DNA of 64,000 nucleotides from Gambelia wislizenii (Eukaryota > Chordata > Lepidosauria > Squamata > Crotaphytidae), in NCBI GenBank assembly GCA_030847615.1, contig JAUMIR010000002.1, positions 114,150,309 through 114,214,308 on the forward strand, in the 5' to 3' direction. Below, piece by piece: positions 55,505-64,000 of this stretch. Below the pieces are notes generated by a model. That model was given only the letters and a program-made list of their open reading frames with translations. It ran no database searches and was not told the origin of the DNA. The position numbers and the translations under genes are program-made. How positions within the stretch are numbered: the first letter of the stretch is position 1; each line of letters opens with the position of its first letter.

Positions 55505-56520
55505 CACTATGATGGCAGTCTTGTGGCATGAGGGGCTGTGATTCTCCTCCCTTCCCCTTTCTCCTCCCTCCCCTTCACTATTCTCAAGCAGGCTGAGGCT
55601 GTTTTTACTCTGTGCCTTTCGTTGTTGTTTTTTGTTTTTGTTTTTATTTTTGCTGTGATTGCATAATTATGGCAAAATAATACAATAAAAATAATTGTTA
55701 TCATTTTCCCGTAATACAGAATTGTGGGGGGGGGGGGGATTGAAAGGCATGCATGTGCCAAGTAGGAATCCCATCCTGGGAGAAAGTCAGGATATAAATC
55801 CACTAGATAAATAAATAAATAAATAATGCAGTGGGGTTATGGAGCTGGTGTGGAAGGGACCATAGATTGCCAAAGCAGCACACTAATGCGATTTCTGAGA
55901 AGAGTGATACTGAATGCTTTCAAACCAGTATGTTCCCATTTGCTTCACTAACATGATTGCTGCAAGAAAACAGGCAAGTGTGATAAAGTCTTCAGTAAAT
56001 GCCTAAGTAAATTCTGGAATCATGTTCTCTAGAAGTTTTGAAGAAGGAAACTAAGTTAGCCTCTGGAGGTAGTTCATACAAACAGACCATGAGATGGAGG
56101 CAGTAATAATTTTCCTGAGGTGTATAGCTTCAGACTGCAGGCAGGTGATGAAATTACTGAATGTTCCTCCATGCATAACACAATGATGGCAGTCACGTGG
56201 CATATGTGGCTGTGATTCTCCTCCTCTTCCTCTCTCTCCCCCTCCCCTCTAGCTATTCCCAAGGAGGCCGAGGTTGTTTTTACTCCATGCCTTTTTGTTT
56301 TTATTTTTGTTGTGATTGCATAATTACGGCAAAATAATATAATAAAAATATTGTTATCATTTTCCTGTAGTTACAGAACTGTGGAAAAAAATAAAAATTG
56401 AAAAATTGAAAGGCACACATGTGCTGAGTAGGAATTCCATCCTGGGAGAATTTTCCTGGGATATATAGCTTCAGACTGCAGGCAGGTGATGAAATTACTG
56501 AATGTTCCTCCATCCATATT
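55505..56520. repeat. Local tandem duplication, about 340-bp spacing
   Basis: The segment 'atgatggcagtc.tgtggcat...tgtgattctcctcc...attgcataatta.ggcaaaataata' occurs at 55,511-55,760 and 56,185-56,420. 'agcttcagactgcaggcaggtgatgaaattactgaatgttcctcc' occurs at about 56,126-56,172 and 56,467-56,512. The spacing (about 340 and 680 bp) indicates a partial tandem array. Element type unknown. Confidence 0.7.
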
Positions 56521-56827
56521 TTTAAAAGAATGCTTAAAAAAGAAGATTAAAAGTTGACTATTTCTAACCTATCCCTGAGTGAGTGAGTTTTAAATTAAAT
56601 TAAATAAAATTAAATTAAATATATACTCTCCATGAAAAATGCCCAAGGTGGCTAATGATAGCAACATTCACAACAAAAAATAGCTGGCCACTCATCAATA
56701 TAACATGATAAGGGACAAAAATCGGATAAAAATTAAAGAGAATGCCAGCCTGTTAAAATGTGGTTACACTAAAATACAAATTAAAACAGCATAGGAAAAA
56801 AAAATCATGCCAGTAGACTAAACACAC

Positions 56828-56858
56828 TAGTGTGGTGTAGAGGTTTGAGTGTTGGGTG
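56828..56858 (+). mobile_element. tRNA-SINE head fragment
   Basis: 'ctagtgtggtgtagaggtttgagtgttggg' is the 5' head of the SINE family at 3,022. It is joined directly to the start of the CR1 at about 56,859. Confidence 0.65.
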
Positions 56859-57045
56859 AGGATCATGGAACAGTGGACACAATAGGGGAAATCCAGTACA
56901 GAATGAGCAAAGAGGTAGTACAGGAATACCTTCTTAATCTAAATGAATTTAAATCTCCAGGACCAGATGAACTACATCCAAGGATATTAAAAGAGCTGGC
57001 AAATGTAATCTCAGAGCCATTGGCAATAATCTTTGAGAACTCCTG
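56859..57045 (+). mobile_element. CR1 LINE, left part, interrupted by the Harbinger element
   Basis: It is collinear with 7,090-7,276 (KEVVQEYLLNLNEFKSPGPDELH, read in two pieces, then PRILKELANVISEPLAIIFENSW). The reading frame is open to the insertion point at 57,045 and continues at 63,133. Confidence 0.92.
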
Positions 57046-57061
57046 GGTGCCGTTTACACGA
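57046..57061 (+). repeat. Harbinger left terminal inverted repeat
   Basis: GGTGCCGTTTACACGA. The GTTTACA core recurs in the left subterminal region at 57,101-57,112 (GTTTACATGTAC). Confidence 0.9.
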
Positions 57062-57417
57062 TGAAAATGTCCTGGGAAGAATTCGTGTCGATCCCCGGCA
57101 GTTTACATGTACATCGGGTCAGACATGTGATTTTCGGAAGGGGGGCCACCTTTTGTCGCTCAACCTGCGGGACTTTCAATCCCGCGGGTTGTGCCGAATT
57201 TTAAAAAAAACTCGGGGGGAAGCGGAAAATCGAATATGTAAACAGCCAGTGACAATTTATCTCTGGTACAGGAGATGCCCGGAAATTGCCCTACCCGTGG
57301 GCGGGCTCTGACCACTTAGTAGGTGGTGTACCTGCCCCCTTTTTGGCCATCCCTAAAATTTCAAGTTGATGCTTCTCCATTTTGCTGCTGCACGTTTACC
57401 TGTTAGCAGTTGCGGCA

Positions 57418-59275
57418 ATGGACGGCGAAAGCGCACCTCGTCCCAGAAAAGGTGGTCGTGGGATCTCGTGGTCCTACAATGAAACAGTTGATCTTTTGGC
57501 TATATGGGGCGAAGAAAAGGTGCAGGAGCAGCTGAGGGGATCACACAGAAATATAGATTTGTTCGAAAAGATTGCTGAGGAAATGAAAAAGAAAGGGCAT
57601 GACCGTACCGCAGAAGAGTGCCGCACGAAGACGAAACTGATGCGTAAAAATTACCGCCAGGTAACTGACCACAATTCAAAAAGTGGAAACAGCACGGCTA
57701 CAATGCCCTTTTATAAAGAACTGCATGCTATTCTTGGTGGGGATGCAAACTACCACCCGAAGCGGCTAGGAAGCACCACCGACATTGTGCGGGTTCCGTG
57801 AGGGTCAGCAGTTCCCCATCACGCCCCCATCATCTCTGAAGAAGAGGGATTCCCTCCATCCTCCCAAGAGATGCTACAGGGTTTCTCTGAGGAACTGTTT
57901 TCGCAACCCCTGGGTGAGTTTTTTTTCTCTATGTACAATGCATGTGAAAAATCGATTAATCTATTACGTGAATTTCATATCTGTGCAATTTATTTATTTT
58001 TTCAAACTGGGCAATGCAGACCTGATGCAGCTATCCCCTTTTTGGGCTTCTAATATGTAGCCCGAGTATTTCAGTGCTGGTTTTTCAATGTAAAACTGAT
58101 TGGTGAGGTTTGTAAATAAATGTGCAAACACGGCTGCTTAATTGTTCGATTAAACATCTTCTAACAAATACTTGTTTAATGTTTCTTGCTAGTTTGATTA
58201 ACAGTACCTGTACATATTTTTATGTTAGCAAGCGTACCCTTACTATTCCATGTTTACAACATTGAGTTTTGGAAGTGCTGTGTTGTGGTTTCAACTTTGT
58301 GTTATGCTAATTAGGGCTGTAAAAGCCAAATGGCACTCTTTTGTTTCTGTGCCCTGGGACTAAAAAGGGATGCGTGCACCTTTGCACGTTTGCAATGGCG
58401 CCTCCAGTACTTTACATAAAGAAGGGTGTAATCTATCTGTCCCCCTCTTACACTGTGGAATACCCACAGCTACATGTTATCTACACAGCATAACTGCATC
58501 AATAGGAATAACGCATTTTTTTTTCTGTGTTCTACTTTTAAACCAGAAATATCTCCCACCCAGAACTCTGAAGATGCAACTGTGGCTCTAAGCCCTAACT
58601 GAGGAGGGAGAGGAAAACGGGGTGGTAAATGAAACCCAGGAAAACACTACTGTTGTTGTGGAGGAAATTGACACTGTGTGGTCAACAACACCTGCAAGAA
58701 ACGGTACGCGTCCAAGCAGTATTGGGCTGGGAATTACGTACACCTTCCACTGCTGTGGCCCCCAAAAAAACAATGACTTAATTTTTTTTGTTTTCCAACA
58801 GCCGCGGACTTGAGTAACCCGACTGCCACTTTATCCCCCGCTGAGAGGTTGGCATTATTTTGGAGAAAAAAAACGTTCTTCAGATGTTGAACAGATGATG
58901 GCAAATACAAGATCTGTGGCAGATTTGTTTGCTACCCGGATAGAAAAAGTTTCCAAAGAGCAAACACAGTCTTTGCATGGTTACCTACAAAAATTTTATG
59001 AGCATTCTGTTGATGAATCAGAGAGGATGTTAAAAGAAATTCAACGACAGAATGACCTTTTTGGTGAATTGGTATCTCATATTAGATCAATTGGTAGTGT
59101 GAAGAAACGTGTCGTTGAAAGGAGAAATAACACCACTAACAATGTTTCTGATGCTGAAAAGGAAAATTATGTTGTAGAAAAGGGTGAAACACCCACAAAC
59201 AAAAAAATTCCTAGTACTTTAAATGCGCTCAGACCAACAAGGGTGATTAAGAAAAAAATTCCCTTGTCACTGTAG
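57418..59275 (+). pseudogene. Harbinger gene 1: Myb/SANT-like (trihelix) DNA-binding protein, three exons, disabled
   Basis: The likely start is ATG 57,418 (context GCAATGG). Residues about 17-107 form a Myb/SANT trihelix domain: ISWSYNETVDLLAIWGEE, RNIDLFEKIAEEMKKKGHDR, ECRTKTKLMRKNYRQV and PFYKELHAILG. In Harbinger elements such a protein binds the transposon ends and assists the transposase. Exon 1 would end at 57,913 (G|GTGAGT), exon 2 spans 58,547-58,703 (acidic, VVVEEIDTVWSTTP) and exon 3 is 58,802-59,275. The last exon encodes a helical, charged tail (LHGYLQKFYEHSVDESERM, then LKEIQRQNDLFGELVSHIR) ending at TAG. AATAAA follows at 59,485-59,490. There are three lesions: TGA at 57,799-57,801 inside exon 1, a frame change near 58,588-58,602, and an eight-A run at 58,866-58,873 that puts exon 3 one base out. 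The splice sites are inferred. Confidence 0.8.
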
Positions 59276-59484
59276 GGGCACTATTAAACAGTAAGATATG
59301 TCTGGAAGTTTTGAGTGGGAGGGAATGCACGGTTGTAATAATTAGCTTTAAATTTAACAGCAGTTATCTACCTCAAAAATGAAAGTATTTTTACATTAAT
59401 TATTTCCCTTGATTGTTCTAACTCTGTGTTGCTGTGTAGTTTATGGTAATAGATACAAAAAAACAGGTGTTATGTTGTGCAAAC

Positions 59485-59490
59485 AATAAA
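59485..59490 (+). promoter_or_regulatory. Polyadenylation signal of gene 1
   Basis: AATAAA, 210 bases after the gene 1 stop codon and 253 bases before the convergent gene 2 stop. Confidence 0.5.
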
Positions 59491-59742
59491 CAGTTTATGT
59501 TTTTCAAGAAACTTTTTTTAAATATTTACACACACACACATATATATATACATTATTTACAGTTTGCAGGAATGTTCATCAAGGGAAGGGCAAATGTACA
59601 AGGATGCGGGTATTTAAATACTTTACAGTGGAATAGGGCTATGTACAATGATAATATCTACAATATTTACATCAACAAAACATTTATACATGTTGTTTCT
59701 CAACCATATTTACAATACAACAATTTACAATATTTACATTAT

Positions 59743-60665
59743 TTACAGTGCAAGCCTTTCCTCGATCGCTTGCACCCTCCTTCCAAGGTCCCTTATCTCC
59801 TCCCTTAGTGTGCGCCCTGCAATGTTAAAGAAAGGTAATGTATTAGTGTGCTGCAACAGAATTATGTGAATACTAATTAGTTTCAATTTTCACTAAATAA
59901 GAACTATTTACCTAGTTCCTCAATCCTTGCAATAATATTGAGGCCTGCCAGCTGAGCAGCTGCCTCCTGCGCATCTTGGGGACCTTTAAAGATAATGCAG
60001 CAGCACTTAAAATCACACAGATATAGACGGTCCTACACATTATTCACATTACATTATTAGTAGGGCAGTTTTTTATTTCTGCAAACGTTACCTTGGGGGG
60101 GTGCAACAGGTGCCGGGCCTGCCTGCTCCTCTCCTGAGGATGACTCAGATACAGGCTCCCCAGCGGCCCGTCTCTGGATCCGAACCGCTGTATAAACATA
60201 TAGAAGGGGAAGTTATTACTTTAGCATAACAAGAACTAACACCCATACACACACATACCCATTATTGCAATTTATGTCTGGGATGTGCTTACCTCTGGGG
60301 AGCCTGTCGCGCCAGCTTGGCCGCCCTGCACGGACCCACATGTCGTGCAGGATGGCATAAAACGGCGGGCGCCTACGGGGGGTGGGTGGGCTACCGTCAC
60401 TGGCCTCCAATGCCGCAAAGAACTTGCCCTTAAGGGTCTTAAATTTTGAGCGGCATTGGAGGCCAGTACGCAAGTAGCCCCTCGACCGGAGGAACTGCGC
60501 TGCCTCTAAAAAGAAGTTGCGGTTCCTCCGGTTTGAGGACCGCATCAGCCGGGCCGGCGCACCGACCTGCTGGGCCAGGGACTCCAACATCAAGTTGGTC
60601 TCCCTGGTGCCCCAGTAGGCAATGCGCCCTTCCGGCCGGATACGTCCTCTCCCCCCTTCGGCCAT
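59743..60665 (-). CDS. Harbinger gene 2: second Myb/SANT-like protein, four inferred exons
   Basis: Inferred exons: 60,665-60,293, 60,188-60,092, 59,983-59,912 and 59,816-59,743, each with AG and GT borders. Exon 1 encodes a trihelix-type domain: IAYWGTRETNLMLESLAQQV, NRNFFLEAAQFLRSRGY, RTGLQCRSKFKTLKGKFFAA and FYAILHDMWVRAGRPSWRD. Exon 2 is an acidic Pro/Ser linker. Exons 3 and 4 give AQEAAAQLAGLNIIARIEEL and LREEIRDLGRRVQAIEERL, a probable coiled coil ending at TAA 59,743-59,745. Total about 204 residues. The joined length is one base too long: the linker has an extra base, best placed at 60,120-60,121 or in the C-run near 60,095-60,101. So either a 1-base insertion disables it or a junction differs. 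It is convergent with gene 1 and has the same strand as the transposase. It resembles no host gene I can name. Confidence 0.72.
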
Positions 60666-61124
60666 CGTACCGCCATGTGGCGGGGTGCGAAAACTCGAGT
60701 TTATAACTTACCGCGTTGACCGTTACATTTCTGCCATAAGCCTATAGAGTTTTGAGCTTTCAAAACAATTCAAAATTTAAGTAGTTTGTGCTAATCGATT
60801 GGTTTATTTGCGGAGGATACTCTTTGAGGCTATAAGGCAGTGTCTGGATCCTTTACCAGAAAGAGTAATCCCTTCCAAAAACCCGCCAATTCCTTCAACC
60901 GCCGAAGCCGCAACAATGTATCAGTTGTGGTTGCTTGCCTAACAATTCATTTGTATCAAGTTTGGCCTACTTTTCAGAGACAATTTCCACTCCTATTGTC
61001 TTGCATGCTCTATATATTCAATAACAGAAACCTGCAAAGGCAATGCCTTTTCAGCTTTTAAAAAGGGTATTAAGAACATGCTGCCATGCGAAGAAAAAGC
61101 AGGAACAAAAAATGATTATTTATC

Positions 61125-61130
61125 TTTATT
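61125..61130 (-). promoter_or_regulatory. Polyadenylation signal of the transposase gene
   Basis: AATAAA on the minus strand, about 56 bases after the transposase stop codon. Confidence 0.6.
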
Positions 61131-61185
61131 GGTCATAACCAGAAGTTATCAATTACATGTAGCAAATTGAGAATCATGCATACAC

Positions 61186-62783
61186 TTACTCCCCATCCAC
61201 ACTGTGATGTTCCCGCCAAAAATATTCTTTTAAAGCGTCACGTACCGCCTCCCCCCGCTCCTTCTCCCTAGCATCATTATTTACCATTGGGGCTCCAAGC
61301 GTGTCAAGGACAAACCTCTGCACACGCCGGTTAGGATCGTCAAGTATACTGCCCTTGGTTTCACATATATTGTGTAGAATAACGCATGCACATATTACAG
61401 AACACACATTCTCCTCTGCAACCTCAATACAGTATTTCAATGCTCTCCATCTCGCCTTCAAACGGCCGAAACTTCTCTCCACCGTTGATCTTATCTTGTT
61501 GTGGTACTTATTGTACAGTCTCTGTTTGGGATTTGTAGTCCCCCTATACGGTGTCAACAGCCAATTTCTTATTGGATATGCCCCATCTACAAGAGTAAGT
61601 GGTACAACCCGCTTCCCCATAATTGTCAGAGTTGGATTCCCAGGTACAAATATCCCTGCTTCCATAGTCTCAAAAAACCCAGAGTTCCTTAACATTCGGG
61701 CATCGTGATTCTTCCCGCTCCAACCGATCTCCGCGTCAATAAATACCCCACGGTGGTCACAAGTCCCTTGAAGAAGAACGCTGTACCTATTCTTTCTGTT
61801 AATAAATTCGTCCCCTTGGCGTATTGGGGGGATTATATTAACATGGCACCCATCCAGGCAAGCAACAACTTGAGGATATCCCATTGCTGCAAAGGAATCC
61901 ATAACCTAAGGAAAGAACAAATAAAAGAAATTAAGATGGTGAAAATTCGGAATAAGGATTTTTCGAATAAACAATACTGTTAAGGAAAAAAAAAATTCCT
62001 TTATGTGTTTCCATAGTATACATGTAAAGTGCATAATCACTACGGGTGAACCTTCAAGAACTTACATTACAGTATTATACATGGGTACTCCCTAATAATT
62101 ACTTTGAAAGTATTACAGAAAAACCGATTAAACGATTACTCATTAAAAAAATTTACCTTTCGGTGGTCTCCAAGGAACACTGTTCGCTTAAGAAGTAACT
62201 TCTCCATTGCAAGCACGACCTCCACAAAAATCTTGCACACAGTAGATCTCCCAATACCAAACAACTGGGAAACTGCTCCATACGAGCATCGGTGGGCGAG
62301 AAGGAAAACAGCAACAGCGAATCGCTTCTCCACAGTAATGGCTTTTCTCATGTTAGTGTCCGACTTTGCTATCTCAGGATGTAGTAGCTCGGCAAGGCGC
62401 ATAAATAGGAACCTTGGCATCCTGAAGTACAGTATCCAACGTTCATCCGACCAGATGTTCATCACAAATTTCTCCCACCACTCATCCGTTGTCGGGTACA
62501 CCCACCAACGACGCTTCCTCCGGTCTGGGCGAACAAATCTCAAAACCTCTGTGGAATCGATGGCAGCAAAGTACATGACCTGTGGCCTTGAAAGTGTTAC
62601 TTCCATAGCTTGGGAATGGAGAAGAAGAAGGAAAATAAGGACCATCCTTCTTCTATGCATGAGGATTACACGCCTCTTAAGAGCTAAAAGAGATAAGCGC
62701 AAACGGGCAGCGGTAGACAGAGCTGCCGAAGTTGCCACCTCCATGTTGCCATTCAGGAATGATGAGGTGCATGAAAAGCGCAT
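61186..62783 (-). CDS. PIF/Harbinger DDE transposase, two exons, open frame
   Basis: Exon 1 is 62,783-62,157 and exon 2 is 61,905-61,186. The 251-bp intron has GTAAAT and TTTCCTTAG borders and phase 0. The joined frame is 448 codons without a stop. If translation starts at the second ATG (62,744, context AACATGG, the better initiator), the protein is 435 residues. Exon 1 ends in a helix-turn-helix region (FLLAHRCSYGAVSQLFGIGR, then STVCKIF). Exon 2 holds the DDE_Tnp_4 catalytic core: Asp in ACLDGCHV, Asp in LVDGAYPI and Glu in STVERSFGRLKARW. These are residues 227, 316 and 352 of the 448 version, with 35 residues between the last two, as usual for the family. GKNHDARMLRNSG is the HARBI1-type HD motif. 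The enzyme would excise and reinsert the element in the nucleus. An AATAAA on the minus strand lies at 61,130-61,125, 56 bp past the stop. Confidence 0.93.
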
Positions 62784-62784
62784 G

Positions 62785-62816
62785 TGACGTCATTCTTTGT
62801 TTAAAGTTTGGCCAAT
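62785..62816 (-). promoter_or_regulatory. Probable transposase promoter elements: CRE palindrome and CCAAT box
   Basis: TGACGTCA (62,785-62,792), a full CRE/ATF palindrome, overlaps the 5' side of the upstream ATG. CCAAT lies at 62,812-62,816. Both lie just 5' of the transposase start, before the subterminal repeats. Both are common motifs, so the role is inferred. If real, transcription starts close to 62,780 and would favour the second ATG. Confidence 0.4.
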
Positions 62817-62916
62817 CGCTGCATCCGTGGCGGGAAAAGGGAACGGAAACACGTAGGCCAAATTTTGAAAAAATGAATAATCGCATCTTTGATTGACAGA
62901 CAAAAAAAAAAAAAAA

Positions 62917-63020
62917 TCACGGGACATCCAGTACGTGTAAACAATAAAATCACGGGATAAACCATCTCGGAATCTAAAATTAAAAACGGAACCTTGTACG
63001 TGTAAATATCAGTCACGGGA
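62917..63020. repeat. Harbinger right subterminal repeats
   Basis: TCACGGGA occurs at 62,917-62,924, 62,950-62,957 and 63,013-63,020. GTACGTGTAAA occurs at 62,931-62,941 and 62,996-63,006. The reverse of the latter, TTTACACGTAC, contains the TTTACACG core of the left terminal repeat. Such clusters near the ends are typical binding sites for the transposase or its Myb partner. Confidence 0.7.
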
Positions 63021-63116
63021 CCAAACGGGATATCCTTATCAGTGACAAAAATCGTATAAACAGCGAGGGACGGATTCGTGATCACTTTGTCCCGGTAGGC
63101 ACCGCGACAATTTATG

Positions 63117-63132
63117 TCGTGTGACTGGCACC
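63117..63132 (-). repeat. Harbinger right terminal inverted repeat
   Basis: Inverted, it reads GGTGCCAGTCACACGA. It meets the CR1 flank at CTG 63,133-63,135. Confidence 0.9.
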
Positions 63133-64000
63133 CTGGAGAACAGGAGAAGTCCCAGCAGACTGGAGGAGGGCAAACGTTGTCCCCGTCTTCAAAAAGGGGA
63201 AAAAAGAGGATCCCAACAATTATCGTCCAGTTAGTCTGACATCAATACCAGGGAAGATTCTGGAGCAGATCATTAAACAGAGAGTCTGTGAACATTTAGA
63301 AGGCAATGCCATAATCACAAAAAGTCAACATGGGTTTCAGAGAAACAAGTCATGCCAGACTAATCTGATCTCTTTTTTTGATAAAATTACCAGCTTGGTA
63401 GATGAAGGGAACACTGTGGATATTGCATACCTTGATTTCAGTAAGGCCTTTGACAAGGTTCCCCATGACATTCTTGCAAACAAGCTTGTAAAATGTGGGC
63501 TAGACAAGTTAACTGTTCAATGGATTTGTAACTGGTCGACCGGCCAAACCCAAAGGGTGCTCGGCAGTGGCGCCTCTTTGTCTTGGAAAGATGTGACCAG
63601 TGGGGTGCCACAGGGTTCTGTCCTGGGCCCAGTGCTATTCAACATTTTTATCAATGACTTGGATGATGGAATTAGGGGCATGCTTATCAAATTTGCAGAT
63701 GACACCAAATTAGGAGGAGTAGCTAATACCCTAGAGGACAGGATCAAAATTCAAAATGACCTGGATAGACTGGAGAGCTGGGCCAAAGCTAACAAAATGA
63801 AATTCAATATGGAGAAATGTAAGGTACTGCATTTAGGGCAAAAAACCGAAATGCATAGATATAGGATGGGGGAGACCTGGCTGAATGAGACTATGTGCGA
63901 AAGGGATCTAGGAGTCCTAGTAGACCACAAGTTGAACATGAGTCAACAGTGTGATGCGGCAGCTAAAAAAGGCCAATGCAATTTTGGGCTGCATCAATAG
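63133..64000 (+). pseudogene. CR1 reverse transcriptase, continuation of 56,859-57,045, cut by the window end
   Basis: RT domain in order: [90 protein letters not shown] and MLIKFADDTKLGG. The catalytic FADD is retained (about 63,690-63,701). ESWAKANKMKFNMEKCKVLHLG follows. The frame is open from the insertion point until the A-run at about 63,965-63,971. There one extra A relative to 7,995 changes KKANAILGCINR to KKGQCNFGLHQ and brings a stop at the last base of the window. It is very similar to 7,270-8,035, so both are young members of one CR1 subfamily. Split by the Harbinger element, it is no longer functional. Confidence 0.92.

Larger units (their letters stand above)
57046..63132. mobile_element. 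PIF/Harbinger DNA transposon, complete, 6,087 bp, three genes
   Basis: It is bounded by GGTGCCGTTTACACGA at the left and the inverted GGTGCCAGTCACACGA at the right (13 of 16 positions alike). The flanking CTG occurs at 57,043-57,045 and 63,133-63,135. The uninterrupted CR1 at 7,270-7,285 gives the empty site CTCCTGGAG. Because that site is palindromic, the duplication could also be parsed as CCTGG with GTGCC ends; three bases is the family norm. Inside are a plus-strand Myb/SANT gene (57,418-59,275), a minus-strand Myb/SANT gene (59,743-60,665) and a minus-strand DDE transposase (61,186-62,783). CpG sites are common, which fits a recent arrival. Confidence 0.93.

Noticed and set aside
1..64000. 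CRISPR array, bacterial operon or phage
   Set aside because: No regular direct repeats with unique spacers and no dense gene packing. The content is vertebrate retroelements and spliced transposon genes.

Overview
The window looks like vertebrate, most likely squamate reptile (lizard), nuclear DNA. The evidence is the mix of repeats: several young and old CR1 LINEs with the ATTCTATGATTCTATG-type tail, L2-clade LINEs, an RTE-BovB LINE, a degraded L1, Penelope-like elements, a Ty1/copia retrotransposon, tRNA- and 5S-rRNA-derived SINEs, many terminal-inverted-repeat MITEs and a large PIF/Harbinger transposon. I found no exon that I can assign to a host gene. The window is best read as intergenic or deep-intron sequence built from nested transposons. 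The species cannot be fixed from this sequence.

Layout. 1-4.8 kb: CR1 fragments and a broken L2 LINE holding a tRNA-SINE. 4.8-9.8 kb: a 5'-truncated copia element with a 3' LTR, into which a 2.4-kb CR1 has jumped (5-bp duplication GATAC). 9.8-14 kb: L2 pieces, MITEs and unique DNA. 14-16.9 kb: a BovB LINE interrupted by a Penelope element (itself hit by another LINE), a SINE and a CR1 tail. 17-31 kb: MITEs, an old CR1, a degraded L1 (22.7-24.3 kb), microsatellites, a 20-bp inverted repeat with CCAAT boxes and a G-rich minisatellite (27.6-28.3 kb). 31-38.8 kb: a roughly 205-bp-arm inverted repeat, and several copies of a LINE with a 3' hairpin, one intact over 350 codons and one carrying a 5' inversion. 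39-56.8 kb: MITEs, three kinds of SINE, a full-looking short Penelope copy and long unique stretches.

The most striking object is at 57,046-63,132: a complete 6,087-bp PIF/Harbinger transposon inside a young CR1. It has matching ends (GGTGCC...ACACGA), a CTG duplication centred in a 9-bp palindrome (CTCCTGGAG), and three genes. One is a two-exon DDE transposase with an uninterrupted reading frame (minus strand). The second is a four-exon Myb/SANT protein with a helical C-terminal tail (minus strand, one probable 1-base slip). The third is a three-exon Myb/SANT protein with a coiled-coil tail on the plus strand that has been disabled. Harbinger elements normally carry a transposase plus one Myb-like partner, so the second Myb-like gene is the unusual part. 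The interrupted CR1 resumes at 63,133 and runs off the window end.

In family terms, the Harbinger transposase would cut and paste the element with help from the DNA-binding Myb-like protein(s). Several MITE families here also have GG-type ends and 3-bp duplications, as expected for dependents of Harbinger-like transposases. The CR1, L2, BovB, L1 and hairpin-LINE copies insert by target-primed reverse transcription, and the SINEs depend on such enzymes.
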